From SSF14 sp037045585 (GTDB lineage: Bacteria; Actinomycetota; Acidimicrobiia; Acidimicrobiales; Microtrichaceae), in the NCBI GenBank assembly GCA_037045585.1, contig JBAOIR010000036.1:62001-126000 (forward strand): 64,000 nt of DNA, written 5' to 3'. The notes under the pieces are model-generated. The model had not been told where the DNA came from, did no database searches, and saw nothing but the letters and a program-made list of their open reading frames with translations. Positions 35,181 to 44,600 of the stretch are shown here, piece after piece (within the stretch, counting starts at the first letter, position 1; every line of letters starts with the position of its first letter). The translations under genes were made by a program, and so were the position numbers.

Positions 35181-36365
35181 CTAGCGACCCAGGAGAGTGT
35201 CGAAGGGGCCGGTGATCTCGTAGGTCACCCCGCCCATGAACCCGACCGGGAGCCCGTTCGAGACGGGACCGCGCTGCGAGCTGAAGTAGAGCCGCTGGCC
35301 GTCGGGGCTGAACGTGGGACCGGTGATCTCGCTCCCGGCGTGGCCGACGACCTGCACGATTGACTCGAGCGAGTTGTCGGGGCGGATCATCACCACCTGC
35401 ATGTCGCCGCCGTCCTCGGCGACGAGGAGTGTGCCGTCGGCGCCGAGACGGTCGACCAGCAGGTTGTCGACCCCCGACAGGATCGAGCTGCCGCCCGCCT
35501 GCAGCCGGAGCGTGATCTCCTGGGTGGCCGTGTTGTACTGCCAGACCCGGTTGTCGCCCTTGGTCGTGAACCAGACCAACCCGTTCTGGGTGTCGATTCC
35601 CTCGCCGCCGTCGAAGTGGAGGGTGCCCGGCACCTGGTTGCGGGTCGGTCCCGACTCGGCCGACACGTCGGGCACCGGCTTCCAGACCACGGTGCCGATG
35701 TTGGTGGCGCCGGTGGCGACCTCGAGAACGCCCGAGCCGAGATCGCCGGGGGTGTCGGGAGTGAACCGGTAGAACGCGCCGTTGGGCTTGTCCTCGGTCA
35801 GGTACACGCAGTCGTCGCTCGCCACGGCCGCGGCCTCGTGCTGGAACGCTCCCAGTGCGGGGCGGGGGATCGCGCTGCGGGGCACGGTCGGGTCGCATTC
35901 CCAGATCCGGCCGCCGTCGAACTCCTCGCCGGTGAGCCACGTGCCCCAGGGCGTGCGCCCGCCGGCGCAGTTGAGCGACGTGTACTCACAGATCGGATAC
36001 GCGTCGGTGATCGTCCCGTCGGGGGCGAAGCGGATCGACGACACACCGCCGGCTCCGAACGGGATCTCGTGATTGACCGTGTAGTACCAACCGCCGGCCA
36101 CGGCGGCGTCGACGAAGGTCGCCGCGCCGTCGGGGAAGATCGGGAACGTGTGCCCGGTCCCGGCGACGAGCTGGCCACCCTGGGCGATGATGCGGCTGGT
36201 GAAGCCGGCCTTGAGGATCAGCCCGTTGGCGTCGGAGCCGCCGTCACCGGGCGTCGCCACCGGCGCGCAGCCCTCGACCCCGACGACCGCCAACATGCCC
36301 GCCGCCCCGGACCACTTGAGCATCGTCCGACGCGTGACGCGCGGCCCTGCGATGTGTTCACCCAT
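35181..36365 (-). CDS. PhoX/DUF839-family protein with Tat signal
   Basis: A 394-residue protein from the ATG at 36365. The N-terminus has a twin-arginine signal (VTRRTMLKWSGAAGML), so it should be exported folded by the Tat system; a Cys (VEGC) follows and may allow lipidation. The body matches the DUF839/PhoX alkaline phosphatase-like family: YYTVNHEIPFGAGGVSSIRF, CAGGRTPWGTWLTGEE, GAFQHEAAAVASDDCVYLTED, GALFYRF-type strand and GPTFSPDGQRLYFSSQRG. PhoX enzymes use Ca and Fe to release phosphate; activity here is assumed from family only. Its 3' end faces the otsB-GH15 fusion. Confidence 0.87.
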   Translation of the reverse strand: MGEHIAGPRVTRRTMLKWSGAAGMLAVVGVEGCAPVATPGDGGSDANGLILKAGFTSRIIAQGGQLVAGTGHTFPIFPDGAATFVDAAVAGGWYYTVNHEIPFGAGGVSSIRFAPDGTITDAYPICEYTSLNCAGGRTPWGTWLTGEEFDGGRIWECDPTVPRSAIPRPALGAFQHEAAAVASDDCVYLTEDKPNGAFYRFTPDTPGDLGSGVLEVATGATNIGTVVWKPVPDVSAESGPTRNQVPGTLHFDGGEGIDTQNGLVWFTTKGDNRVWQYNTATQEITLRLQAGGSSILSGVDNLLVDRLGADGTLLVAEDGGDMQVVMIRPDNSLESIVQVVGHAGSEITGPTFSPDGQRLYFSSQRGPVSNGLPVGFMGGVTYEITGPFDTLLGR

Positions 36366-36469
36366 TCGTTGCCCCCCGTTTGCCTGGGAGCAAGGTAGCG
36401 AACCGGTGATGCGATGTGTACTCCGGAGCGGGGGAGTCCCCCGATTCCCCGCCCCGGAGCGATCAGGGG

Positions 36470-36673
36470 TCAGACCACGCCGGCGGCCCGATCGGTGGCT
36501 GAGTGCGACACGTCGGCGCGCCGACTGGTGGCGGTGCGGAGCTGCCGCTCGGCGCTGCCGGCGTGTTTGGCGAAGCGCCGGAAGTCGGTGCCCAGGTCGT
36601 GGGCGATGACGGCGAGCCATGCGGCCATGCCGACGCCGATCGCCACGAGGGCGATCTTCAGGAAGATGGTCAT
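36470..36673 (-). CDS. Small single-pass membrane protein
   Basis: A 67-residue protein from the ATG at 36673. One transmembrane helix (IFLKIALVAIGVGMAAWLAVIA) is followed by a cytoplasmic tail rich in Arg and Ser (HDLGTDFRRFAKHAGSAERQL). A purine-rich stretch precedes the start. I do not recognise a family. It lies between the PhoX-like gene and another small secreted protein gene on the same strand. Confidence 0.6.
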   Translation of the reverse strand: MTIFLKIALVAIGVGMAAWLAVIAHDLGTDFRRFAKHAGSAERQLRTATSRRADVSHSATDRAAGVV

Positions 36674-36740
36674 TGGTTGGGTTCCGTTCGTGCAGGGGAG
36701 CGGGTCGTGGACCCGCGCCACGTTCAGCTGAGGTGGTGAT

Positions 36741-37118
36741 TCAGCCGAATGCCGGGGGTGCACGCCCGAGGGCGGGGCGCTGCGGCGCCGTCACCCGTGC
36801 GCTTGCGCGCCGTCGGCGCGTCGCCGCACCGACGGCGGGGCCGCCCCACGCCAACGCGAGTGCCAACACCGCCAGGACCTCACCCGACCAGCGGGCGCGG
36901 GAGCGCCCGTTCGTCGCGAGGTCACCGACGCGGGGGGTGGTGGACGGGGTGATGCCGTCGACCGGTGGCCACGCCGAGGACGGGGCCGCGATCGAGTCGC
37001 TCCCGAGCGCAGTGGTCGAGCTCGTGGACGCGGCAGCATCGACGATGCCGGCCGCCCCGAGGACGAGCGCCAGCGCTGCGAGGACCGCGCGCAACCTCGA
37101 CCTCGTCATGGCGGACAT
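36741..37118 (-). CDS. Small secreted or membrane protein, unknown
   Basis: A 125-residue protein from the ATG at 37118. The N-terminal signal-like helix (RAVLAALALVLGAAGIVDA) is followed by a Ser/Thr/Pro-rich extracytoplasmic segment, a second hydrophobic helix (LAVLALALAWGGPAVGAA) and a basic tail (TRRRRASARV). The pattern fits a bitopic envelope protein. It is divergent from the M23 peptidase gene across 90 bp. Function unknown. Confidence 0.55.
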   Translation of the reverse strand: MSAMTRSRLRAVLAALALVLGAAGIVDAAASTSSTTALGSDSIAAPSSAWPPVDGITPSTTPRVGDLATNGRSRARWSGEVLAVLALALAWGGPAVGAATRRRRASARVTAPQRPALGRAPPAFG

Positions 37119-37208
37119 GGACCCAGGGTATCGACCGGGTGGCGGGGGAACGGTCCGGGTCCCTGACCCCAAGACCGCCGTTGTGGGCGGACCCGTCGGT
37201 AGGGTTGC

Positions 37209-38537
37209 ATGGCCATGTCGACCCGGGAGCAGCCACGTCGAGCGCGGTGGCGCGCGCTGGTGATGCCGGCGTGTGTCGTCGTCCTGGTCTCGGCAGGGGT
37301 GGTCCCAGCGGTCGCGGCGCAGGAGACTCCGCCCACCACGGCCCCCGCCGGAGCGCCGCCGAGCGCACCCGACGGCCCGCCCGACGCCCTGCCGCCCGAC
37401 GCTCTGCCGGCTGACGCGGTGCCCGTCGATCCGAACGCTCCGACCACGACCACCCAACCCGACCCGCTCGGGGGCTCCGCCGAGGGGCTCAGCAGCGGCG
37501 CCTACGGGGGCCAGGCCCCGTTCGACCTCTCCTCGATGGCGGTGCTGGGCACGGAGCTCCGCGCTGCCCGCCGAGCGCTTGCCGACGCGCAGGAACGCTA
37601 CGACGCCGCGCAGGCGGCGATCGACGCGACCCTCGACCGGTTCCAGGAACTCGCGACCCGGATCGATGTGGTCGGGGTCGAACGCGAGGACAAGGTCGCG
37701 AGCGCGTCGGCGGCGAAGGCCAACCTCCGGCGCCGCGCCGTCGCCGCCTTCGTCCGCGGTGACCAGGCGACCCAGCTCATCGCCGTGATGGGCGACCCGC
37801 TCGACTACAGCCGGGGCCAGCGGTACCTCGAGGCCCTCGCCGACTCCGACCAGCGCGCCTACGACGACTACCGGAGCCGCATCGCCGAGATGAACGAGCT
37901 CGAACGCGACCTCGTCGACGACCAGGCCGACCTGCAGAACGAGGTCGACACGTTGAAGGACGAGCGGGCTGCCGCTCTGCAGGTGCTGCTCGACGCCCGT
38001 CGATGCGCCGACGCCTACGCCGGCGGCAGCCACGCGTGTCCGCCGAGCTTCACGTTCCCCGTGCTGGGCGAGGTGACGTTCGCCGACACGTGGGGGGCCG
38101 CCCGGCTCCCCGGCACGGCCGACCAGCACTGGCACGAGGGCACCGACATCATGGCGCCCGAAGGTCGGGAGATCGTCGCCGTCGAGAACGGCACGTTGTT
38201 CAAGGTCGGCGACCAGGGGTTGGGTGGCCTCCGCCTCTGGCTTCGCGGCGACAGCGGCATCGAGTACTACTACGCCCACTTCAGTTCGTTCGCTCCCGTC
38301 GCCGTCGACGGCGCGGTGGTCACGGCGGGCACGGTCGTTGGATACGCCGGCAGCACCGGCGACGCCGCCGGTGGGGCGCCCCACCTCCACTTCGAGGTGC
38401 ACCCCGGCGGGGGATCGCCGGTCGACCCGTACCCGTTGCTGAAGGCCACGTGGGGCCGTCGGGCCATGCCCCTCCAATCGACGATCATGGAGCGGGTGGC
38501 GAGCGTCGCCGGCACCCTGCCTCCCGAGGAACGTTGA
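37209..38537 (+). CDS. M23-family peptidase with coiled-coil (NlpD/EnvC-like)
   Basis: A 442-residue secreted protein. A signal peptide (LVMPACVVVLVSAGVVPAVAA) is followed by a Pro-rich linker, a long coiled coil (about 115-255: RAARRALADAQERYDAAQAA, then AEMNELERDLVDDQADLQNE) and a C-terminal LytM domain. The zinc and catalytic residues are seen in HWHEGTDIMAP (H-x3-D) and PHLHFEVHP (H-x-H), so the peptidase site looks intact. Coiled-coil LytM proteins usually cleave peptidoglycan cross-links or activate other hydrolases during division. The stop overlaps the next start (TGATG). Confidence 0.93.
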   Translation: MAMSTREQPRRARWRALVMPACVVVLVSAGVVPAVAAQETPPTTAPAGAPPSAPDGPPDALPPDALPADAVPVDPNAPTTTTQPDPLGGSAEGLSSGAYGGQAPFDLSSMAVLGTELRAARRALADAQERYDAAQAAIDATLDRFQELATRIDVVGVEREDKVASASAAKANLRRRAVAAFVRGDQATQLIAVMGDPLDYSRGQRYLEALADSDQRAYDDYRSRIAEMNELERDLVDDQADLQNEVDTLKDERAAALQVLLDARRCADAYAGGSHACPPSFTFPVLGEVTFADTWGAARLPGTADQHWHEGTDIMAPEGREIVAVENGTLFKVGDQGLGGLRLWLRGDSGIEYYYAHFSSFAPVAVDGAVVTAGTVVGYAGSTGDAAGGAPHLHFEVHPGGGSPVDPYPLLKATWGRRAMPLQSTIMERVASVAGTLPPEER

Positions 38538-38998
38538 TGGACATCACCGCGACCCTGCACACCGACGTCGACGCGGAGGTCCTGTTCGGCGTCGTCGCCG
38601 ATCTCGGCGGTTACCCCCGGTGGCTCGACATCGTCGGCCGCGCCGTCGAGGCGCCCGCCGACGCCGGTGACCCGGGCCCGGCGTGGTCGGTCGACCTCCG
38701 TGGTCAGCTGGGTCCGTTGCGCCGTTCGAAGCGCCTGCGAATGGTGCGTACGGTCGCCGACGAGCCTCGCCACGTGCGGTTCGAACGGCGCGAGCTCGAC
38801 GGCAAGCAGCATTCGGCCTGGATCCTCGAAGCCACGATCGACCCGGGCGCCGGCGCCGACGCCGATGCGTCGACCGCCCTGGCGATGCGCCTGCACTACG
38901 GCGGTTCGTTGTGGGTGCCGATGCTCGACCGCGTGCTCCGCGACGAGATCGAACGGTCGCGCCCCCGGCTCGTCGCCGAGGCGCAGCGGGCGGGTTGA
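38537..38998 (+). CDS. SRPBCC (START-like) family protein
   Basis: A 153-residue protein of the polyketide cyclase/START-like helix-grip fold: TLHTDVDAEVLFGVVADLGGYPRWLDIV at the start, then RTVADEPRHVRFERRELDGK and a C-terminal helix (LDRVLRDEIERSRPRLVAEA). Members bind hydrophobic ligands in a cavity; some are transport or cyclase proteins. The ligand is unknown. It is translationally coupled to the M23 peptidase gene by a one-base overlap, a link with no clear functional meaning. Confidence 0.9.
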   Translation: MDITATLHTDVDAEVLFGVVADLGGYPRWLDIVGRAVEAPADAGDPGPAWSVDLRGQLGPLRRSKRLRMVRTVADEPRHVRFERRELDGKQHSAWILEATIDPGAGADADASTALAMRLHYGGSLWVPMLDRVLRDEIERSRPRLVAEAQRAG

Positions 38999-39021
38999 CC
39001 CACGCGACTCGGCCGACGTGG

Positions 39022-39819
39022 TCAGGCGGCTCGGGCGGCCCAGCGACCGCCGTGTCGCTCGATCACGACGGGAATGCCGGCGGCCTCGCTGAGCACGCCG
39101 GCGGTGAGCGTCTCGTCGATGGGGCCCGACGCCAGCACCGTGCCGGTTCCGAGCACCAGGACGTGGGTGAACGACGACGGGATCTCCTCGAGGTGATGGG
39201 TGACGAGCGCCAGCGGCGTGCCGTCGGCACCGATCGCGTCGAGGTCCGCCACGAACTCCTCCCTGCCGGCGATGTCGAGGCCGGCGGTCGGCTCGTCGAG
39301 CAGCAGCAGCTCCGGGTCGGTCATGAGCGCTCGGGCCAGCTGCACCCGCTGCCGCTCACCGCTCGACAGGGTCCCGAAGCGGTGTGTTGCCAGTCGGGCG
39401 ATGCCGAGACGGTCGAGCGACGCCACGGCACGGGCGCGGTCGTCGTCGGTGTACTGGTGCCACCACGGCTCGAGTGACGCGTTCAGCGCGCACATGACCA
39501 CGTCGGATGCGATGAGGTCGCGTCGCACCAGGTCCACGAACGCCGAGCTGACGAATCCCACTCGCCGACGAAGTGACCGAACGTCGGTGCGTCCGAGCAA
39601 CTCGCCGAGGACCCGGACCGAGCCCGTCGAGGGGTGGTCGTAGAGCGCGGCGATGCGGATGAGCGAGGTCTTGCCGCACCCGTTGGCGCCGAGCACGACC
39701 CATCGTTCGTCGCGTTGCACGCTCCACGTGATGTCGGTGAGTACCTGGTCGTCGCCTCGGCGCAGACCGACGTCGGTGAGCTCGAGGGCAGCATGGGTCG
39801 TCGGCGTGATGGGAGGCAT
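39022..39819 (-). CDS. Orphan ABC-transporter ATPase
   Basis: A 265-residue stand-alone ATPase domain. Walker A GANGCGKTS, signature LSSGERQRVQLARAL, Walker B LLLLDEPTAGLD and the switch VTHHLEEIP are all intact. The short form and the H-H-L-E-E-I-P motif resemble ATPases annotated as ModF-like or iron-transport-like. No permease gene is adjacent, so its partner is unknown. It converges with the START-like gene and is divergent from the CBS-domain gene. Confidence 0.9.
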   Translation of the reverse strand: MPPITPTTHAALELTDVGLRRGDDQVLTDITWSVQRDERWVVLGANGCGKTSLIRIAALYDHPSTGSVRVLGELLGRTDVRSLRRRVGFVSSAFVDLVRRDLIASDVVMCALNASLEPWWHQYTDDDRARAVASLDRLGIARLATHRFGTLSSGERQRVQLARALMTDPELLLLDEPTAGLDIAGREEFVADLDAIGADGTPLALVTHHLEEIPSSFTHVLVLGTGTVLASGPIDETLTAGVLSEAAGIPVVIERHGGRWAARAA

Positions 39820-39911
39820 TAGCGTGATCCTGACATGGCCGGCACCACACGACGACCACAGCTACGGATGCACTCCGGAAGGCGGATACAGCCATCAGCG
39901 CGTTCCTAGGG

Positions 39912-41217
39912 TTGGCGGCCGTCCTCGTCCTGGTGGCGGCCACAGCGTTCTTCGTGGCGGTCGAGTTCTCCTTGGTGGCCGTCGACCGTAACGAGGTCGA
40001 GATCGCCGCCGGTGGTGGTGACAAGCGCGCCGCCATGGTGTCGGCGTCGCTCAAACGGCTGTCGTTCCACCTCTCGGGTGTCCAGCTCGGCATCACGGTG
40101 TGCTCGGTCGGCATCGGTGTGCTCGCCGAGCCCAACGTCGCGTCCTTGCTCCGCTCACCGATCGAGGCGATCGTCGGCACGGCGAACGCCGAGACCGTGT
40201 CGGTCCTCTTGGCGCTGCTCATCGCGACGGTGGTCCAGATGGTCGTGGGAGAGCTCGTGCCCAAGGCGATCGCGGTGGCACGCCCGCTCGGCACCGCCCG
40301 CTTCCTTGCTCCCGCCGAGCGCGTCTACTCCGGTGTGTTCCGGCCGGTCATCGTGTTGTTCGGCGGAACCGCCGACGCGCTCGTGCGCCGCCTCGGTGTG
40401 GAGCCCACCGAGGAACTGAGCCAGGTCCGGTTCGCGCCACGAGCTGGCGAAGCTCGTCGAGTCGTCGGGCGCCCAGGGGAGCCTCCAGCCGGCCGAGGTC
40501 GAGCTGCTCACCCGCACGTTCCGGTTCCGCGACAAGGACGCGGCCGAGGCCCTCACGCCGCGGACGGCCGTCGTGGCCCTGTCGGTCGCCGATTGCGGCG
40601 CCGATCTGCGGCAGCGGTCGGCCGAGACCGGGTTCAGTCGCTTCCTGCTCTACGGCGCCGACCTCGACGACGTCGTCGGCCTCGTGCACGTGAAGGCCCT
40701 GTTCGACATCGAACCGGAGCGCCGCGACACCGTCCCGCTCGTCGAGCTCCGCACCGACGTCCTCGTCGTCCCCGAGTCGCGACCGCTCGACGGCCTCCTC
40801 CTCGAGATGCGCGCCTCGCGGGTGTACCTCGCCGTGGTGCTCGACGAATACGGCGGCACCGCCGGCATCATCACCCTCGAGGACCTGCTCGAGGAGATCG
40901 TCGGCGAGATCGACGACGAGCACGACCAGGCCACGGACCGCGCTCCGGTGTGGAGCTGGGGTGGCACGTCGGTCCTCGCCGGACGGCTGAGCCTCGACGA
41001 GGTGTACGACTCGACCAAGCTCCGGCTCCCCGAGGGCGACTACGAGACGCTCGCGGGCTTCGTGCTCGACCAGCTCGGGCACATCCCCGAGGTCGGTGAC
41101 GGATTCACCTACGAGAACTGGTCGATCGACGTGCTGGAGATGGACCGCCACCGGGTCGCCAGCGTGCGACTCGTGCAGACCATCCGTCCCGACGACGAGC
41201 CCGAGGGGCGCTCGTGA
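39912..41217 (+). CDS. CNNM/CorC-like membrane protein with CBS pair, paralogue 1 (frameshifted near 40430)
   Basis: About 434 residues. A CNNM (DUF21) domain with several helices (VLVLVAATAFFVAVEFSLVAV, TVVQMVVGELVPKAIAVARP) is followed by CBS domains (FLLYGADLDDVVGLVHVK, VVLDEYGGTAGIITLEDLLEEIVGEI) and a CorC/HlyC C-terminal domain (GDYETLAGFVLDQLGHIPEVG). After ELSQVR the frame shifts; the expected RHELAKLVESSG helix continues in another frame, so an indel lies near 40430. No ATG or GTG opens the frame; I use the TTG at 39912, but an indel near the start could hide the true one. The family acts in Mg or Co export or membrane stability. Overlaps the next gene by four bases (GTGA). Confidence 0.8.
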
Positions 41218-42239
41218 CGCTCGTCGCGGCGATCGTGCTCATTCTGGCGAACGGGTTCTTCGTGGCGGTCGAGTTCGCCCTGTTGGCGTCGCTCCGGAGT
41301 CGCATCGAGGAGGAGTCGGGCAAGCTTCGCGGGCGGCTCGCGCTCCGGTCGATGGGCCGGCTCGGCACTGTGCTCGCCGGCACCCAGCTCGGCGTGACGC
41401 TCGCTTCGCTGGCCCTGGGCTCGGTGGCCGAGCCGGCAGCGGACCGGTTCCTCGTGAGCCTCTTCCACTCGGTGAACATCCCCGAGTCGTTCGCCGAGCC
41501 GATCGCCCTCGTGATCGCCCTCGCGATCGTGGTGTTCTTCCACCTGGTGGTGGGGGAGATGGTCCCCAAGTCGATTGCGCTCGCGCAGCCCGAGCGCACG
41601 CTGCTCATGCTCTCGATCCCGGCGTCGGGGTTCGTGTGGATCTTCCGGCCGGTCATCTGGGTCCTCAACCGGCTGGCGTTCCTCGGCTCACGGCTGTTCG
41701 GCGTGGAGCCGGCCGACGAGTTGCGGTCGACGGCGAGTGCCGCCGAGCTCGGCCTGATGATCCAGGAGTCGCGCGAGGAGGGGCTGCTCGAGGACGGCGA
41801 CCACGAGCTGCTCACCGCTGCGCTCGGCTTCCTCGAACGCGCGTCGGCGGAGGTCATGGTGCCCCGTGACGAGATCGTCGCGATCCAACGGTCGGCTTCG
41901 GTCGCCGACGCCGAGGAGGTCATGCGTTCGAGTGGGCACAGCCGGGTGCTCATCTTGGGTCGCGACGTCGACGACGTCCTCGGGTTCGTCCACGCCAAGG
42001 ATCTTCTGCGGCTCCCGATGGACGCGCGCGACCGGCCGGTGCCGCTCGATACCGTCCGCATGATGCTCACGGTCCCGCCCGAGCGTGGTCTCGGCGAGGT
42101 GCTGCTGGCGATGCGACGGGCCCGTCGCCACGTCGCCGTCGTCAGCGACGAACACCGCCACACGGTGGGCATGGTCACGATGGAGGACGTCCTCGAGGCC
42201 ATCGTCGGTGACATCATCGACGAGTCCGACCAGGAGTAG
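41214..42239 (+). CDS. CNNM/CorC-like membrane protein with CBS pair, paralogue 2
   Basis: A 341-residue paralogue of the preceding protein. It shares the DUF21 domain (ILANGFFVAVEFALLASL, VVFFHLVVGEMVPKSIALAQPE) and the CBS pair (PRDEIVAIQRSASVADAEEV, HTVGMVTMEDVLEAIVGDIIDE) but lacks the C-terminal CorC/HlyC domain of paralogue 1. It starts at a GTG inside a four-base overlap, so the two are coexpressed and may heterodimerise. Expected to lie in the cytoplasmic membrane and to respond to adenine nucleotides through CBS. Transported ion unproven. Confidence 0.92.
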   Translation: MTLVAAIVLILANGFFVAVEFALLASLRSRIEEESGKLRGRLALRSMGRLGTVLAGTQLGVTLASLALGSVAEPAADRFLVSLFHSVNIPESFAEPIALVIALAIVVFFHLVVGEMVPKSIALAQPERTLLMLSIPASGFVWIFRPVIWVLNRLAFLGSRLFGVEPADELRSTASAAELGLMIQESREEGLLEDGDHELLTAALGFLERASAEVMVPRDEIVAIQRSASVADAEEVMRSSGHSRVLILGRDVDDVLGFVHAKDLLRLPMDARDRPVPLDTVRMMLTVPPERGLGEVLLAMRRARRHVAVVSDEHRHTVGMVTMEDVLEAIVGDIIDESDQE

Positions 42240-42258
42240 GCCAACAGGGGGAGCGACC

Positions 42259-43620
42259 ATGGGTGACGATCGGGGAGCCGCGCTCGGCGAGGCGTTGGCG
42301 GCTGTCGTCGGCGGGGAGGTCTCGGGGCTCGTCCGCTTGTCGGGCGGCGCCAGCCGTGAGACCTGGTCGTTCGACGCTGCCGACCGGGGGTACGTCCTCC
42401 AGCGCCGACGCCCCGGCACGAGCGACTTGAGCGGTGACGTCGGGCTCGAGGCCGACCTGCTGCGCGCCGCCGCGGCGGTCGGCGTCGCGGTGCCGTCGGT
42501 CGTCGCGTCGGGTAGCGGGGACACCGACGGACTGGGTGCGCCGTGGATGGTGTGCGACCGTGTCGACGGTGAAGCGCTGCCTCGACGCCTGCTGAGCGAC
42601 GACGCGTTCGCCGGGGTCCGCGGGCAGCTCGCGTTCGAGTGCGGCGCCGAGCTGGCCCGCATCCACGCGATCGACGTCGCGCCGTTCGGTGATCGGCTGG
42701 TCGCCGACGACCACATTGCGCGCCTCCGCGACGTGCTCGACCTCGTCTCCGGCCACCATCCGGCCCTCGAGGCCGGCTTCCGTCATCTCGAGGTGCGGCC
42801 ACCTCCCGAGCGACCGGTGGCGCTCGTGCACGGCGACTTCCGCACCGGGAACCTCCTCGTGCGCCCCGACACCGACCCCCGTCCCGGCCTCGCCGCCGTG
42901 CTCGACTGGGAGCTCGCCCACCTCGGCAACCCGATCGAGGACCTGGGCTGGTTCTGCGTCCGGGCGTGGCGGTTCGGTGCCCCGCACCGCGCCGGAGGTT
43001 TCGGTGCCGCCGAGGAGCTGCTCGACGGCTACGCGTCGGTCTCGGGTGAGACCATCGATGCTGCCGAGCTCGACTGGTGGGAGCTGTTCGGCACGCTCCG
43101 GTGGGGAGTCATCTGCGCCGTCCAGGCCGAGAGCCACCTGAGCGGCGCGGTCCGTTCGGTCGAGCTCGCCACGATCGGCCGGCGCGCCTGTGAGAACGAG
43201 TACGACGCGCTCGCCCTGATGGGGGCGAGCAGTCCCGACACCGAACCGCCCGCTCCGTCCGCCGCCCGCACCGTCCACGACCGCCCCACGGCCGCCGAAC
43301 TGATCGAGGCGGTGCGGGAGTTCCTCGAGACCGATGTCATGGGGTCGACCGAGGGTCGCGTCCGCTTCCACGCCCGGGTCGCCGCGAACGCGCTGGCGAT
43401 CGTCGAGCGGGAACTCGCCGCTGGAACCGCCGCCGCGGACGGTCACGGCTGGCGACTCGCCGCGCTCGGCGTGGCCGACGATGCCCAGCTCGCCGGCGCG
43501 ATTCGCGCCGGAGACCTCGACGACCGGTGGGACGACGTGGTCACCGCGCTCGCCGCAACGGCGCTCGACAAGGTCCGCGTCGCGAACCCCCGGTACCTGC
43601 GGGCCTCCGGCGTGGTCTGA
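42259..43620 (+). CDS. Aminoglycoside-phosphotransferase-fold kinase fused to DUF6285
   Basis: A 453-residue protein from the ATG at 42259 with GGGGGAG upstream. The N-terminal two thirds form an APH/ecdysteroid-kinase-like fold: LSGGASRETWSFD, ALVHGDFRTGNLL (catalytic Asp of the Brenner motif), LDWELAHLGNPIEDLGW (metal Asp). The family in actinobacteria often acts beside acyl-CoA dehydrogenases. The last 110 residues (HDRPTAAELIEAVREFLETDVM, RVRFHARVAANALAIVERE) match DUF6285, which normally is a separate small protein next to such kinases. The fusion supports a joint function. Substrate unknown; antibiotic resistance should not be assumed. Confidence 0.85.
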   Translation: MGDDRGAALGEALAAVVGGEVSGLVRLSGGASRETWSFDAADRGYVLQRRRPGTSDLSGDVGLEADLLRAAAAVGVAVPSVVASGSGDTDGLGAPWMVCDRVDGEALPRRLLSDDAFAGVRGQLAFECGAELARIHAIDVAPFGDRLVADDHIARLRDVLDLVSGHHPALEAGFRHLEVRPPPERPVALVHGDFRTGNLLVRPDTDPRPGLAAVLDWELAHLGNPIEDLGWFCVRAWRFGAPHRAGGFGAAEELLDGYASVSGETIDAAELDWWELFGTLRWGVICAVQAESHLSGAVRSVELATIGRRACENEYDALALMGASSPDTEPPAPSAARTVHDRPTAAELIEAVREFLETDVMGSTEGRVRFHARVAANALAIVERELAAGTAAADGHGWRLAALGVADDAQLAGAIRAGDLDDRWDDVVTALAATALDKVRVANPRYLRASGVV

Positions 43621-43688
43621 CGGGGCGTCAGAAAACGAGCCGTCCGTCAGGTTGGCGTCGCGGGGGTTCGTTCGCCACAATCTCGCTC

Positions 43689-44346
43689 ATGCAAATCGGC
43701 GTCTTGGGTGGTACGGGTCCTGCAGGAAGCGGCTTGGCCGTGCGACTGGCTTCGGCCGGCTTCGACGTGGTCATCGGATCGCGGTCCAAGTACCGGGCGC
43801 TCGAAGTCCGCGACAAGCTGCACGCGAAGTGGGAGGACTACAACCTCCCGCTCAACGCCGGTGACAACGAGGCGGCCGCGCTGGCCGACGTCGTGGTGGT
43901 CGCCACCCCGTGGGACGCGGCAGCAGTGACCGTCTCGGAGGTTGCGACCCAGCTCCGTGGCAAGGTGGTCATCTCGATGGCCAACGCGCTCGCCAAGGTC
44001 GGTCACGAGTTCCAGCCCCTCGTTCCGCCGCGGTTCGGTGGCCGCCTCGGTGCAGGCGGCGGTGCCGAAGTCGCTCGTCGCAGCGGCCATGCACCACGTG
44101 CCGGCCAAGGAGCTCGGCGACATTCGCCATCCCTGCATCAGCGACGTGCTCGTGTGCTCCGATCACCCGTCGGCCACGGCGACCACGATCGACATCGTGG
44201 CGCAGCTGCCCGACCTGCGTCCGCTCGACGCCGGCGAGCTGTCCAACGTGGCGCCGATCGAGGCGTTCGCCGCAGTGCTGCTGCAGGTCAACATGAAGTA
44301 CAAGACCCGCGTCGCCATCCGCTTCACGGGCCTCGACGACATCTGA
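43689..44346 (+). CDS. npdG: F420-dependent NADP reductase (frameshifted near 44036)
   Basis: About 218 residues after repair, starting at the ATG at 43689. The N-terminal dinucleotide fold reads MQIGVLGGTGPAGSGLAVRL with VIGSRSKYRA, which supplies the Ser-Arg NADP-phosphate pocket, followed by DVVVVATPWDAAAVT and KVVISMANALAKVG. After PPRFGG the frame changes; the next frame continues SVAASVQAAVPKSLVAAAMH and ends RFTGLDDI. The family (Fno/NpdG) transfers hydride between F420H2 and NADP, keeping reduced F420 for enzymes such as the LLM oxidoreductase in this window. The insertion or deletion is likely a sequence error. Confidence 0.82.
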
Positions 44347-44347
44347 T

Positions 44348-44561
44348 CGATGGCCTCGGCCACCTTCGCTCGGCACGGTCGCTGCGCTCCCTACGTTCGC
44401 TCCGGTACCTCGGCGTCTCGATGGCCTCGGCCACCTTCCGCTCGGCACGGTCGCTGCGCTCCCTACGTTCGCTCCGGTACCTCGGCGTCTCGATGGCCTC
44501 GGCCACCTTCGCTCGGCACGGTCGCTGCGCTCCCTACGTTCGCTCCGGTACCTCGGCGTTC
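44348..44561. repeat. Three tandem copies of a ~71-bp repeat
   Basis: Units begin at 44348, 44419 and 44491 with CGATGGCCTCGGCCACCTTC and are 71, 72 and about 71 bp long. They are nearly identical; the middle copy has one extra C. Each unit contains clustered GCTCC/CGCTC motifs that can fold. The array fills the gap between the F420 reductase and mshC. A fourth, diverged copy lies in inverse orientation at the pdxS-pdxT boundary. Confidence 0.95.
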
Positions 44562-44600
44562 TGATTGGGGCGAGGTCGGTCGCGTGTAACTTGACCTCTC

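Noticed and set aside
44348..44561. CRISPR array
   Set aside because: The three repeat units abut directly with no unique spacers, and no cas gene is present.
44350..44589. Small protein encoded by the triple repeat
   Set aside because: The open frames only mirror the repeated DNA; the single extra base in the middle copy shifts the frame, so there is no selected protein.
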